A stretch of DNA of 64,000 bases from Bifidobacterium xylocopae (GCF_003315615.1 NZ_PDCH01000003.1:62001-126000), one strand, 5' to 3'. Counted from the first letter of the stretch, positions 7,755 through 17,587 are shown. A program made the numbers and translations. Notes: a model not told the origin generated them from the letters alone.

Positions 7755-8846
7755 ATGGGCAGCGAGCAACGAGTGACCGCGGCAGGCAACGAGATCAGCG
7801 ACAGTTTCCGGGCTGCGAAAAAGCGCTCGAACGCAATCGAAGCCAAGCTGGACGCCAACCCCGGCCAATTCACCATGCTGACCGGCGACCGTCCCACCGG
7901 GCGCCTGCACCTGGGCCACTACTTCGGCTCCATCAAGAGCCGGGTGGAGATGCAGAACCGGGGCGTGCACACCAACATCATCATCGCCGACTACCAGGTG
8001 ATCACCGACCGGGACACGACAGAGCACATCCGCGACAACGTACTGGGCATGGTCCTGGACTACATGGCCGCCGGCATCGACCCGAGCAGGACCATGATCT
8101 TCACCCATTCGGCCGTGCCCTCCGAGAACCAGCTCATGCTGCCCTTCCTCTCACTGGTGACCGAGGCCGAGCTCCACCGGAACCCCACGGTAAAGTCCGA
8201 AATGGAAGCCTCCGGACATGCCCTCACCGGGCTCCTGCTGACCTACCCGGTCCACCAAGCCTGCGACATCCTGTTCTGCAAGGCGAACGTGGTGCCGATC
8301 GGCAAGGACAACTTGCCGCATGTCGAGCTGACACGCACCATCGCCCGGCGCTTCAACGAGCGCTACGCGAGCAAGGATCCGGTCTTCCCCGAGCCGGCGG
8401 CCATCCTGTCCGATGCCCCCGAAATCCCGGGCCTGGACGGACGCAAGATGAGCAAATCCTACGGCAACTCGATCATGCTGGGGGCCACCGCCGAGGAAAC
8501 AGCCAAGCTGATCAAAAAATCGCCGACCGACTCCGAACGGCGCATCACCTTCGACCCGGTCAACCGACCCCAGGTATCGGCCTTGCTGACCACCGCCGGA
8601 TTGGTGACCGGGCGCGACCCGGCCGAGATCGCCGAAGAGATCGGCGACGCAGGTTCAGGCGCGCTAAAACAGTACGTGACCAAGTCGGTCAACGACTTCC
8701 TGGCCCCTCACCGCGAGCGCCGGGCCGAGCTGGCCCGCGACATGGATTCAGTGCGCGACGTGCTGGCCGACGGCAATAAGCGCGCCCGCGCGATCGCCGA
8801 ACGGACCCTGGACGAGGTACGCTCCGCCATGGGTATGCAGTACTGA
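7755..8846 (+). CDS. trpS: Tryptophan--tRNA ligase
   Basis: This class I aminoacyl-tRNA synthetase charges tRNA-Trp in the cytoplasm. The ATP-binding signature is HLGH (residues 52-55, within PTGRLHLGHYFG) and the second is KMSKS (231-235, within DGRKMSKSYGN). At 363 residues it is slightly longer than the usual 330-340 because of an N-terminal extension of about 35 residues. The chosen ATG has the purine-rich GAGAGGCAGGG before it; no later methionine precedes the catalytic core. It is divergent from DUF3073 and convergent with the ThrE-like gene. Confidence 0.96.
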   Translation: MGSEQRVTAAGNEISDSFRAAKKRSNAIEAKLDANPGQFTMLTGDRPTGRLHLGHYFGSIKSRVEMQNRGVHTNIIIADYQVITDRDTTEHIRDNVLGMVLDYMAAGIDPSRTMIFTHSAVPSENQLMLPFLSLVTEAELHRNPTVKSEMEASGHALTGLLLTYPVHQACDILFCKANVVPIGKDNLPHVELTRTIARRFNERYASKDPVFPEPAAILSDAPEIPGLDGRKMSKSYGNSIMLGATAEETAKLIKKSPTDSERRITFDPVNRPQVSALLTTAGLVTGRDPAEIAEEIGDAGSGALKQYVTKSVNDFLAPHRERRAELARDMDSVRDVLADGNKRARAIAERTLDEVRSAMGMQY

Positions 8847-8968
8847 GCCCAGCCGGACCGGCACTTCCCTGTCCAGACCGTCCACCCCTTTAGCATTCAC
8901 CATGACGCGAGACGGTATATCCTCCCGCGCTATGGACCGTTAAGGGAGCGGTGGACCAGCCGCCTCCC

Positions 8969-10618
8969 TCACACGTCGTAGCGCCAGGAACGGTCGGTGA
9001 TGATGCGCGCCGTGGCCAAGCCGATCGGCAGGCAGATGATGACCATGAAGGCGCGGAAAGCCCAGTCCAATGCGCTCAAGGTATTGAACTGGCCCAGGTA
9101 GAACATGGCCCGGTACATATACAGCCCGGGAACCATGATCACGATTGAGGGTACGGTCAGACAAATCCGGGGAAAGCCCAACTCCGGAGGGAGCCAGCCG
9201 CGCCGGACCGAGGAACGCCAAGCCGTGGCCAGAATCCCCGCCAGGAAGGCCCCAAGAAAGGCCGCCATCTCCGGGGGCATGCCCGCCAGGTCCTGCATCT
9301 CCAGGCGCAAAGTGTCGGTAATCGCGCCGATGACTGCCGCGACCAGGGCCATGCGCTGGGGCGAATTGAAGAGCACGGAGAAGCCCCAGACACCCCAGAA
9401 AGCGGCGAGCGCGCGCAGACCTCCCGTGGCCCAGGGCGACAGGTTCAGGGCCTCGAACCCCTGGGGGTTCAGGCGGACCAGACGGGCCACCGCCCAGCCG
9501 CCGAGTGTGGCCACCAGAATGACCGAAAAAGCGTAGGTAAGACGTTGCACACCCGACGGGAAGTCCATCTTGGCTATGTCCAAGCCGCCGGTGACGAGGG
9601 GGAAGCCGGGGATGACGAAGAGGATGGCACCGATATAGGCGGTGTCGTGGCGCAGGGCCACAGGGTCGAAGAACCCGGCGAAACGCAAGGTTCCCACACA
9701 GGCAAACGCCGCCAGGACCACGGCCACGGCTGTGACGAAGAACTGGTTGATGCGCCGGGCCGTCAGCAGACGCCGAACCCACTGACCGATGCCCGCACCG
9801 ACGAAAGCCCCCGCCATGTCATACAGGCCGCCCCCCAGGAGGAAAACGAAGGATGCGCACGCAACAGCCGAGGCGAACGCGGAGAAGAGAGGGGGGTAGA
9901 GGGGCTTGCGGCGCTCGATCAGGCTCAGACGCTCATGGGCCTGGCGGACCGTGACACCCTGCTGAACAGCAAGCCCCTCCCGTCGCGCCTTCTCGACCTT
10001 GGCGGCGTGGGCGGCCGCGGCCTCCTCGGCCTTGCGCACAGCCCAGTGGGCCTTGAGCTCGCCCAAGTGGTCCACCAGCTCCTGGGAAACCTGCGAGGAG
10101 CGGTGGTAGGTGGAGGGGCGCCCGCAGTTGACCGAGAGCCAGTCGGCGAAGTGCTCCAGGAGCCAGATGCGCTCGGTGTTGACGCCGGTTGTGGGCAGGT
10201 CCACCACTTCGGTAATCCGTCCGGCACCATCCGTACAAGTGGCCTCGATGTCGGTCAGGTTCACGTCCGCGCGCACATGCACGCCCATGGGATAGGCCAC
10301 GCGATGCATCATCTCGCGCACGCGGAAGGAACCGGTGCCCGACCCCAGATCCATCATGCCCACGCGCACAATGACGCTGGCCTTGGCCGCGATGCAGGCC
10401 TGGGCCAGGGGCTTGTCGTAGTCGCGCTCGATGTCCTGCATGTCCAGGGGAATGGACCGGTCCAGCCGGTCGGAGAAACCCTTCACTGTATGTGGCGCAG
10501 GATCTGGTACCGTTCGGGCATGGCCGCCGCCCACGGACCCGCCGTCTTGGTCTACCCGCCCGGGCTGTTTGCCTGTATCGTTCACTCTCACCGCTGCATT
10601 CCCCATGATTTTCAACAT
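8969..10618 (-). CDS. Threonine/serine exporter family protein (ThrE type)
   Basis: The layout matches ThrE of corynebacteria. A soluble N-terminal region (to about residue 230) contains the GMMDLGSGTGSFRVREMM block. About ten membrane helices follow in two halves (DUF1212-like then DUF3815-like), for example PLYPPLFSAFASAVACASF and PFASAVAC-like repeats. The family exports threonine and serine using the proton gradient. The start is uncertain: the listed ATG and one 12 bases downstream both lack a good ribosome site, and a shorter start near the VKGFSDRLDRS block is possible. It is convergent with trpS. Substrate is inferred from family only. Confidence 0.82.
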   Translation of the reverse strand: MLKIMGNAAVRVNDTGKQPGRVDQDGGSVGGGHARTVPDPAPHTVKGFSDRLDRSIPLDMQDIERDYDKPLAQACIAAKASVIVRVGMMDLGSGTGSFRVREMMHRVAYPMGVHVRADVNLTDIEATCTDGAGRITEVVDLPTTGVNTERIWLLEHFADWLSVNCGRPSTYHRSSQVSQELVDHLGELKAHWAVRKAEEAAAAHAAKVEKARREGLAVQQGVTVRQAHERLSLIERRKPLYPPLFSAFASAVACASFVFLLGGGLYDMAGAFVGAGIGQWVRRLLTARRINQFFVTAVAVVLAAFACVGTLRFAGFFDPVALRHDTAYIGAILFVIPGFPLVTGGLDIAKMDFPSGVQRLTYAFSVILVATLGGWAVARLVRLNPQGFEALNLSPWATGGLRALAAFWGVWGFSVLFNSPQRMALVAAVIGAITDTLRLEMQDLAGMPPEMAAFLGAFLAGILATAWRSSVRRGWLPPELGFPRICLTVPSIVIMVPGLYMYRAMFYLGQFNTLSALDWAFRAFMVIICLPIGLATARIITDRSWRYDV

Positions 10619-10753
10619 GTATCGTATCGACTGTGTCTCGGCCGATAGCCGAAATGGCCTGGACCCGGCCGCCGGCCTACCGCCTCCGCGAATCGGGAGG
10701 CATCCGCTGTACAGCGCCGGTCCCGCCCCTCCACTCTACAACCGGACACGACA

Positions 10754-10785
10754 GAGCCGCCGGTCCCGTGATGGGCCGGCGGCTC
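10754..10785 (-). terminator. Hairpin downstream of the alpha-galactosidase gene
   Basis: A perfect 10-bp stem (GAGCCGCCGG with CCGGCGGCTC) sits 50 bases beyond the stop of the minus-strand GH36 gene. There is no T-run. Confidence 0.6.
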
Positions 10786-10835
10786 CGAGCATGCACCCGG
10801 TTGGTTGCAGGGTTCTGCGGAGTTCCCGCGAATAC

Positions 10836-12959
10836 CTACAGACGAGTGATTTCAACCAGTCGGGCGGTCTGAGGCCGGCAGCGGGGCATGCGGAAGCCTA
10901 TACGCCCCAAGTATTCGCCTGAGGCGGCCTCCTGGCCCAGTGGGCCGATGGGGTCCAGGCTCTCCAGGGTCGCCTCGGGTTCGATCGGGCTGGTCCAGGT
11001 GAGCTTGTAATGGGACTGCGGGTCAAGGCCCGGCACCCGAAGGAATACCCCGCGGTTACTGGCCGATTCCTCATATTGGATGTGGGCGACGATGGCTCGG
11101 CTGCCGTCGCGCGCCACCACACCGTGCGCCAGCACGGCCGGATCTGCCAGGTCCAGACGGGTGAAGTCGCCCGAATGGAGGAAGTCACGATTGGCTTTAT
11201 ACCAATCTATCCATTGTGACAGACGCTCCAGGTCCGCTTCACTCGCCTGGCGGATGTCCCACTCTATGCCGAAGGAGCAGAAGACCGCTGTAGCCGCTCG
11301 GAAGTCCAGGGAGAAGGTGCGGCGGGTCTGTTGGGAGGTGGGTTGGGAGATGTGGGCGCCTATGTATTCGGGGGCTATGGTCTGCACGGTCCACCGTTGG
11401 ATGAGCTGGCGGCTCAGTGCGTCGGTCATGTCGGAGTTCCAGAAGCGCTTGACCCGCTCGATGGCAGCCAAGTCCATCCGACCACCGCCGGAAGCACAGG
11501 ACTCCCATGCCACCTTGGGGAAACGCTGGCGCAGTCGGTCCAGAAGCCGATAGTAGGCCTGCGTCTGCTCGTGCACGGCCGGGCGCCTGCTATGGGCGTC
11601 GGAACCGGCCTCCAGGAGGTCCCGGTTGTGGTCCCACTTGACGTAATCGATCCGGTATTTCTCCAGGATGGCGGACATTTGCCCGTAGACATGCTCGAAG
11701 GCCTCGGGGTTGGTCAGGTCAAGAACCAGCTGGTTGCGCTGGAGGCGGGGGTCCTCGTCCCTTGCACGCATGGCCCAATCCGGGTGCTGGCGATAGGTGT
11801 CGGAATCGGGGTTGATCATCTCCGGTTCGAACCAGAGGCCGAACTGCATGCCTTTATCGTGGACATAATCCACCAAGGGGGACAGGCCATCGGGCCACAC
11901 ATCCGGATCGACCCACCAGTCCCCCAAGCCGGCCGTGTCGTCGCGGCGCAGGTGGAACCAGCCATCGTCGAGGACGTAGCGCTCCACGCCGATGCGGGCC
12001 GCACGGTCGGCGATGTCCTTGAGCTTAGCCAGGTCATGGTCGAACATGACGGCTTCCCACACATTCAAGGTCACCGGCTGGGTACGGGGGTGCTCGGAAA
12101 GGGTACGCTCCCAATCATGCAGGCCATGCATGATTGGATCGAGACCGGCCTCGGAGGCGGTGACGAACACCCAGGGCGTGCTGTATTCATCCCCCTGCCC
12201 CAACGCGACCTCACCCGGCAGCAGCAGCTCCCCTACACTCACACCCGCAGCGGTCGCCGAATCACGGTCCACCCTCAGACTCGTGTTCCCACTCCATGCC
12301 GGCTGCACACAGACCACCCGGCCATGATGGAAATCGAAACCAGGCGTGCCGACCATGACGACCGGACCCTCGAAGCCCGTGCGCCCCCATCGGAACTCAC
12401 GCACCCAGGCCCCGTCCTCCAACTTGTGCCGCCGGGGTTGGCGCTCCCGCTCATGCCGTCCGGCGAAATCCAGGATTTCGGTCTGGTCGTCGGCCACGGG
12501 GACACGGACGGTCAGCGTCTGCAGCAGGTAGGTTCCAGGCGCAACGTTACGCAAGGTGTGACGGATTCTCAAAGATCCACCGGCCAGGGCTTCAACTTCG
12601 GTGGTGAGCTCCAGACCGCAATACCGATCGCTGGCATGGATGGCCAGGCAACGCTCGTCCTTATCGGGCTCCCGATCCACAATGAATCGCGGGGACCAGT
12701 CCCCCTCCAGTGCCGCCGTTGCACCATCAGTCATCATCCTTTGCCCTTCGATACCCGGATGGAGATAGACTTCGAGTGCATGTTCCATCAGCAACGGGGT
12801 ACATGTGACCCCTGACACAGGACCGTCAAATAACTGCGCCTCGCTGCGGATCGATGATGAAAGTACACACACGGCGGGCAGATCATCTTTGACCGCGGGG
12901 TCTTCGAGGACCAGGTATGTCTGCGTCCGGTTCGTTACCGGTACAGGGGGAAACAGCAT
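10836..12959 (-). CDS. aga: Alpha-galactosidase, glycoside hydrolase family 36
   Basis: This cytoplasmic retaining enzyme releases galactose from raffinose, stachyose and melibiose. The predicted nucleophile is Asp443 in YVKWDHNRD and the acid/base is Asp510 in FWNSDMTDA; the substrate-binding DDGW is at 330-333 and ESCASGGGR near 486-494. Length (707 residues) suits GH36 enzymes of bifidobacteria and lactobacilli. The ATG at 12959 is chosen because AAGGAAAGG precedes it; the longer frame from 13016 has no such site. It is the last gene of the binding-protein/permease operon, so imported alpha-galactosides are cleaved by its product. Confidence 0.95.
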   Translation of the reverse strand: MLFPPVPVTNRTQTYLVLEDPAVKDDLPAVCVLSSSIRSEAQLFDGPVSGVTCTPLLMEHALEVYLHPGIEGQRMMTDGATAALEGDWSPRFIVDREPDKDERCLAIHASDRYCGLELTTEVEALAGGSLRIRHTLRNVAPGTYLLQTLTVRVPVADDQTEILDFAGRHERERQPRRHKLEDGAWVREFRWGRTGFEGPVVMVGTPGFDFHHGRVVCVQPAWSGNTSLRVDRDSATAAGVSVGELLLPGEVALGQGDEYSTPWVFVTASEAGLDPIMHGLHDWERTLSEHPRTQPVTLNVWEAVMFDHDLAKLKDIADRAARIGVERYVLDDGWFHLRRDDTAGLGDWWVDPDVWPDGLSPLVDYVHDKGMQFGLWFEPEMINPDSDTYRQHPDWAMRARDEDPRLQRNQLVLDLTNPEAFEHVYGQMSAILEKYRIDYVKWDHNRDLLEAGSDAHSRRPAVHEQTQAYYRLLDRLRQRFPKVAWESCASGGGRMDLAAIERVKRFWNSDMTDALSRQLIQRWTVQTIAPEYIGAHISQPTSQQTRRTFSLDFRAATAVFCSFGIEWDIRQASEADLERLSQWIDWYKANRDFLHSGDFTRLDLADPAVLAHGVVARDGSRAIVAHIQYEESASNRGVFLRVPGLDPQSHYKLTWTSPIEPEATLESLDPIGPLGQEAASGEYLGRIGFRMPRCRPQTARLVEITRL

Positions 12960-13040
12960 GAAAAACCTTTCCTTGCCGGGATTCACTTGGCGATGACGGG
13001 AATATGGGGACAGCAAAATTATCGCGCTGGTAACGAATCG

Positions 13041-13943
13041 CTACTTCACAGAACCTGCCACCATACCAGCGATAAAATATCGCTGCAGGAACATATAAGC
13101 CACAACAATGGGAGCCGCTGCTATCAGGGCAGAAGCGGCCGCAACCCCGAGGTTGTTCGTATTCACCGAGAAGAACGAGGCCACGCGTGGAGCTATGGTC
13201 TGAGCACCCGGATCAGTCAGGATGTAGCTGGAAAGCGCATATTCATTCCAAACTGCGGAGCCGGTCATAATCACCACAGTTGCCGTCACTGGCTTGAGCA
13301 TTGGCAGCACCAATCTGACGAATACCTGGAAACGGTTAGCCCCGTCCAAGGCACCCGCTTCATCAATCGCAGGCGGAATAGCCTTGATGAAAGCCGTATA
13401 AAGGAATACCGCCAGCGGCAATTTCTCAGCAGTCAACACGAGAACAATGCCCCAATAATTATTGACTCCGCCGATGTTCACTAAAAAACTATAGAGAGGC
13501 ACGAGAATGCTCAATGGTGGAATCATCATCATCGAAAGTATGAATGTAGAAATCAGCTTATTGCCTCGAGTGACCCGCCGCGCCAACGGATAAGCGGCAG
13601 CGGCGCCGAACACGCACACAAGCAGCGTCGTGGCTACAGTAACTATTGCAGAGTTGAGAACCGCTTTGAGTATGCCACCCTCGCTGATGGCTTGGGCCCA
13701 ATTACCCCAAGCCAAGTCATGAGTGCGCATCACCAGCGAAGAGGACATATCGTCAGCTGGTTTGAGTGAGGTTGTTACCGCGAAATAGAAAGGGAGGAGC
13801 TGGCAGATACAAACCACAATCAGGAAGAGATATATCGCCCAGCGGCCACGCCGGTAGGACTTCTCAGCCGGGATCGGCGATTGTAGCCCCCGTCCTCCTT
13901 TGCGAATTCCGTCGACGGCGGTCATGGTGGTTCCACTCGTCAT
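13041..13943 (-). CDS. ABC sugar permease, MalG type (CUT1)
   Basis: This 300-residue inner-membrane protein has six helices and the EAA loop (DEAGALDGANRFQVFVRLVLP) that contacts the ATPase. The C-terminus (FLQRYFIAGMVAGSVK) is typical of MalG/LacG-type subunits. It forms the translocation channel with the upstream permease; only two bases separate the genes, and its ribosome site lies in the end of the previous gene. No ATPase gene is present in the locus, so an MsmK-like shared ATPase is likely. Base composition is visibly more AT-rich than GH36 next door. Confidence 0.92.
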   Translation of the reverse strand: MTSGTTMTAVDGIRKGGRGLQSPIPAEKSYRRGRWAIYLFLIVVCICQLLPFYFAVTTSLKPADDMSSSLVMRTHDLAWGNWAQAISEGGILKAVLNSAIVTVATTLLVCVFGAAAAYPLARRVTRGNKLISTFILSMMMIPPLSILVPLYSFLVNIGGVNNYWGIVLVLTAEKLPLAVFLYTAFIKAIPPAIDEAGALDGANRFQVFVRLVLPMLKPVTATVVIMTGSAVWNEYALSSYILTDPGAQTIAPRVASFFSVNTNNLGVAAASALIAAAPIVVAYMFLQRYFIAGMVAGSVK

Positions 13944-13945
13944 TA

Positions 13946-14923
13946 TCAGCCCTCCCAGTCCAATTTCGCAAGACCCTTGTTAACCAGCCAGGTAACAACA
14001 GCAATGAGTACGAAGAGGAAGACGCCGATTGCGGATGCATACCCTGCGGTCTGGTTGTCAAAGTACATCGTGCCGATATATGTGGATATGGAATTCGTGG
14101 CATAGCCGGGACCACCACCGGTAAGTACTTTAACCAAATCGTATAGCTTCAACCCACCAATGAGGTTAAGAACCACGCTGGTCGTAAAAGCGGGGGATAG
14201 CAAGGGTAGGGTGATGTTCCAAAACTTTTTCCACCCATAAGCACCATCGACTTCGGCCGCCTCAACTACCTGCTGATCCATGGTCTGCAATCCGGCCAGG
14301 TAAATAATCATGGAGATACCTACATATTGAATTGAATTGACTAGGACGACAATGGCCACTGAGAATGCAGCATTATTGAACCAAGCAACCTTTTGCATGC
14401 CAAACAATTCAAGAATCGCATTCAACGCCCCCTGCTGGTATTGGAAGACGAAGTAGTACATGATGCCCATGACCACCGATGAAACAAGTGCAGGCAAATA
14501 AATGATGGCCCGCATCAACGTCCTACCCTTGATCTTGGCATTCAGCAGAAGCGCCAAAGCCAAACCAAGAATCTGCTGGATCAAAGTGCTGCCGAACCCA
14601 TAGATGAACGTGTTGACGATTACTTGTTTAAAGTTGGCATCAGTGAACATCGTCTTGTAATTAGCAAGGCCCACGAAACCTTTGGTCTCGTTATACCCAT
14701 CCCAATTTGTCATTGAAAGCCAGACCCCAGAGATGAGCGGGTAAATGATGAACACCACCAGAAGAACTACGACAGGCAAGTAGAAAAGATTAATAGATGC
14801 CCCTCGGAACTTGTGGTACTTATGCACTGTCATGCCAGATTCGTCCTGTGTGGCCGTGCCGGCCGTCAAAGGACCCTTTCCCTCTGACGGCGCGACACTA
14901 ATGGTCTCTTCCCTGTCTGTCAT
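13946..14923 (-). CDS. ABC sugar permease, MalF type (CUT1)
   Basis: This 325-residue permease has a cytoplasmic N-terminus of about 45 residues and six membrane helices. Its EAA loop reads VEAAEVDGAYGWKKFWNITLPLL. It pairs with the MalG-type subunit to pass sugars captured by the lipoprotein encoded just upstream. A GGGAG ribosome site precedes the ATG. With the neighbouring GH36 gene the likely substrates are raffinose-family oligosaccharides or melibiose, as in the bifidobacterial raf/msm systems; this is inferred from context. The 60-base line at 14401 is only 45% GC by hand count. Confidence 0.92.
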   Translation of the reverse strand: MTDREETISVAPSEGKGPLTAGTATQDESGMTVHKYHKFRGASINLFYLPVVVLLVVFIIYPLISGVWLSMTNWDGYNETKGFVGLANYKTMFTDANFKQVIVNTFIYGFGSTLIQQILGLALALLLNAKIKGRTLMRAIIYLPALVSSVVMGIMYYFVFQYQQGALNAILELFGMQKVAWFNNAAFSVAIVVLVNSIQYVGISMIIYLAGLQTMDQQVVEAAEVDGAYGWKKFWNITLPLLSPAFTTSVVLNLIGGLKLYDLVKVLTGGGPGYATNSISTYIGTMYFDNQTAGYASAIGVFLFVLIAVVTWLVNKGLAKLDWEG

Positions 14924-14961
14924 ATTGTGAACTCCCGGCTCATTTTCTTCTCGCCCTGACG

Positions 14962-16215
14962 CTATTGCTTCTTACTTTTAGCGTTTTCAAAAGCGGTCTG
15001 CACTTGACCCGCCGCTTCTTGCGGCGTCAATTGTCCGGTGATCAGGCCGTCGGTCGACTTCGACATCGTGCTATACAGGCCAGGCAGATATGTACGGTCG
15101 AAGAAGGGAACAGTCCTGGTTTTCTGCTGTTTCGTCCAATAATCGAATGTGGGCTGGAACTGGCCCAGGGCCGACTTCACCCCCGTCAATGCGGAATCGT
15201 TCATTGAAACATTCACAAGTTCTTGCAGATTCTCCGATTCGGCAAGAAAATCTATATACTTGATTGCCGCCTGCTTCGATTTACTTGTTTTTGAGACACC
15301 GAATGTCAGCATGTCCTCACCTGTAGAGAAATAAGGCTTCCCCTGGTCGGAGGGAATCGGCATCATCCCTAGTTTGACCTTCGGGTTATAGGACTCAATC
15401 AGTTGTGCACTCCCGTTCGCCCGGAAGTAAAATCCCGCCTTATCAGAGGCCATGAGCCGGGAGATATCATCTGGGGTGGCAGAAGTGTAATCAACATTGA
15501 AATATCCATCCTTGGCCCACTGGCTAACCATTGACGAGAACCGTTCATAGACCTTCGAATCGAATTTTCCACTCTTCAGCTGTTTCAATTCAGACTGACT
15601 GTATATGCCGGGAAGAATATAATCGGCGATGTCACCTACGGCACCCATATCCTTAGGCGTTGAAACAATCGGCGTGATGCCTGACGACTTAAGCTTTGTG
15701 CACGCTTGCTGGAAGGCATCCCAGGTATCGATGCTTTTAGGGTCAACCCCGGCTTTGGACAGTGCGGTTTCGTTGTACATGATGCCTGATACCTGAATAT
15801 CGGCAGGCAAAGCATAGAATTTGCCGTCCTTGGTCTTATATACATCCTTGCCCAGGGGCTTCAGACGCTTGGCCCACGGACGATCTTGCATCGGCTCGAG
15901 GAAATTCGCATACCTGTCACGAGACCAGCCATGGGTAGCCCAGATATCAGGCGGGTTATGCCCTGCGAGTCTGACACGTATGTCATTTTGGTTGCTATTG
16001 GTTCCCGGGTCGAGCTTGATATGAATGTCAGGATTCTTATCTTCGAATTTTTTCGTGAGTTTCTGCAAGACCTTCAACTGCGGCGTGCCACTTGACTGCA
16101 TAGTCATGAATTCAATCGTCTGCTTGCCGCCTGACGAAGAAGAACCGCATGCCCCCAATGACCCGGCCGCCAGGACGCAGCAAGCAGCTGCCGCTATATA
16201 TTTAAAACCCTTCAT
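14962..16215 (-). CDS. Sugar-binding lipoprotein of the alpha-galactoside ABC importer
   Basis: A type II signal peptide (MKGFKYIAAAACCVLAAGSLGAC) places the lipidated Cys at about residue 23, followed by a Ser/Gly linker. The mature part is a typical CUT1 solute-binding protein of about 390 residues. The ATG at 16215 has AAAGGAG six bases upstream; a TTG one codon earlier is less well spaced. It is the first gene of the operon, facing the divergent LacI gene across about 350 bases. Composition is AT-rich (line 15241 is 40% GC), unlike GH36 and LacI on either side. Confidence 0.93.
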   Translation of the reverse strand: MKGFKYIAAAACCVLAAGSLGACGSSSSGGKQTIEFMTMQSSGTPQLKVLQKLTKKFEDKNPDIHIKLDPGTNSNQNDIRVRLAGHNPPDIWATHGWSRDRYANFLEPMQDRPWAKRLKPLGKDVYKTKDGKFYALPADIQVSGIMYNETALSKAGVDPKSIDTWDAFQQACTKLKSSGITPIVSTPKDMGAVGDIADYILPGIYSQSELKQLKSGKFDSKVYERFSSMVSQWAKDGYFNVDYTSATPDDISRLMASDKAGFYFRANGSAQLIESYNPKVKLGMMPIPSDQGKPYFSTGEDMLTFGVSKTSKSKQAAIKYIDFLAESENLQELVNVSMNDSALTGVKSALGQFQPTFDYWTKQQKTRTVPFFDRTYLPGLYSTMSKSTDGLITGQLTPQEAAGQVQTAFENAKSKKQ

Positions 16216-16564
16216 CAACCACTCCTTTGTAGGCTGTATCCCATACCTTCGTTAGTCGCCCCAGGTACTCCCATATGACGAAAACGCGGTAAAGAAAAGT
16301 ATACTCGTGTAGATACTTCTGTCAAAAGCCCACCAGGGCCACAGATCCACCCTTTTCAGCCCCCATGGCGGGCGGCCTGAAGACATCAGACACTAGCACA
16401 AAGGAATACCTTTACAGGAACCGTTCCGCAGGGACCTTAAGAAGTTATGGCAACACTTCACTCCCGGTTCTGAAGCATCATTTCTATTCGAGTAGATATA
16501 CCCCGTTGAGTACCATGGAAACAGCCGGGACACAAACAATCGCAGGACCTAAGGCGGCATTGGC
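16216..16564. promoter_or_regulatory. Divergent promoter region of the alpha-galactoside locus
   Basis: No gene is seen. The 11-base motif TCGWGTAGATA occurs twice in the same orientation (16305-16315 and 16488-16498), once toward each divergent gene. The first copy lies between the arms AGTAT and ATACT. These are candidate operators for the neighbouring LacI regulator. The region is AT-rich, as expected for promoters. Confidence 0.5.
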
Positions 16565-17587
16565 ATGGCAGTAGGCACAGGAGCCGGAAGCAAGAAACGG
16601 AAGCGGGCCACACGGTCGGATGTCGCTCGCCTGGCGGAAGTCTCGACGGCCGTTGTCAGTTATGTCTACAACAACGGACCCCGGCGGGTCGCGCCCGACA
16701 CCGCGGAACGCGTGCGTAAAGCCGCGCAGCTACTGAACTACCACCCCAACACCACGGCCCGCGCCTTACGCACCGGATTCTCCAAGATGATGGGTGTGGT
16801 CGTGCCCGACTCCTCCAACCCCTTCAGCGCCGGCGTCTACGACGAACTGCAGACGGCGGCAATGGCCCACGGGTATTCCCTGGTTTACATGAACGTGCGC
16901 AGCGACACCGGTTTGGAGGACAACGCCATCAGCAAACTGGTCGAGCGCAACATGGATGCCATCTTCCTGTCCTCCACACGTGACCACGCCCAACTCGCGG
17001 CAACCCACATGGACCAGTCGCATTTTGTGTTCATGGACCAGCCCCGTGCCGTGCCCGGCGGCAAATGCGTGTCCACAGACTTCTACGATTCGGCCTACCA
17101 GGCGGTCGGCCACCTGATCGAGCATGGCCATCGGCGAATCGACATGCTCTTCGGCGGTTCGCCCAAGGACTCCACCGACATGCGCATACAGGGCTGGTAC
17201 GCCGCCCACCTGGATGCCAATCTGCGGGCCGGCACCGTCATGCAGTCCTTCTATTCACGAGAAGGCGGCTACCAGGCCACGCTCGCACTATTGGACGGCG
17301 ATGAACCCCCTACAGCCATCTTCGCCGCCTCCGACCTCGAAGCCATGGGCGCCATGCGGGCACTGCACGAGCGGGGCCTGCGCATCCCCCAGGATGTCGC
17401 TATCGTCTCCTTCGACGGGACTGTGGATTCCCTTTACACATGGCCCCAGCTGACCACCATGCGGCAGAACACCCACCTGATCGCCAAGCGTGCCATGCAG
17501 GCGGCCCTGGAGCCGGAATCCACACCCGACGTACAACTGGTGGAAGCCGAACTCGTGATCCGCCAATCCTGCGGCTGCGGCCAGTGA
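16565..17587 (+). CDS. LacI family regulator of the alpha-galactoside locus
   Basis: The 340-residue protein has an N-terminal helix-turn-helix (about 18-40, TRSDVARLAEVSTAVVSYVYN) and a hinge near 60. A periplasmic-binding-protein-like sensor domain follows, ending in a Cys-containing tail (SCGCGQ). AAGGCGG precedes the ATG. It is divergent from the binding-protein/permease/GH36 operon and probably represses it until an alpha-galactoside or derived sugar binds. Base composition is GC-rich (line 17041 is 65% GC), in contrast with the transporter genes it faces. Confidence 0.92.
   Translation: MAVGTGAGSKKRKRATRSDVARLAEVSTAVVSYVYNNGPRRVAPDTAERVRKAAQLLNYHPNTTARALRTGFSKMMGVVVPDSSNPFSAGVYDELQTAAMAHGYSLVYMNVRSDTGLEDNAISKLVERNMDAIFLSSTRDHAQLAATHMDQSHFVFMDQPRAVPGGKCVSTDFYDSAYQAVGHLIEHGHRRIDMLFGGSPKDSTDMRIQGWYAAHLDANLRAGTVMQSFYSREGGYQATLALLDGDEPPTAIFAASDLEAMGAMRALHERGLRIPQDVAIVSFDGTVDSLYTWPQLTTMRQNTHLIAKRAMQAALEPESTPDVQLVEAELVIRQSCGCGQ

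Noticed and set aside
9545-10648. 367-codon plus-strand frame opposite the ThrE-like gene
   Set aside because: Gly/His/Gln-rich antisense shadow with no motif.
11331-12815. 494-codon plus-strand frame across the alpha-galactosidase gene
   Set aside because: It is antisense to GH36, has no ribosome site or domain, and is the usual mirror of GC-rich codon use.
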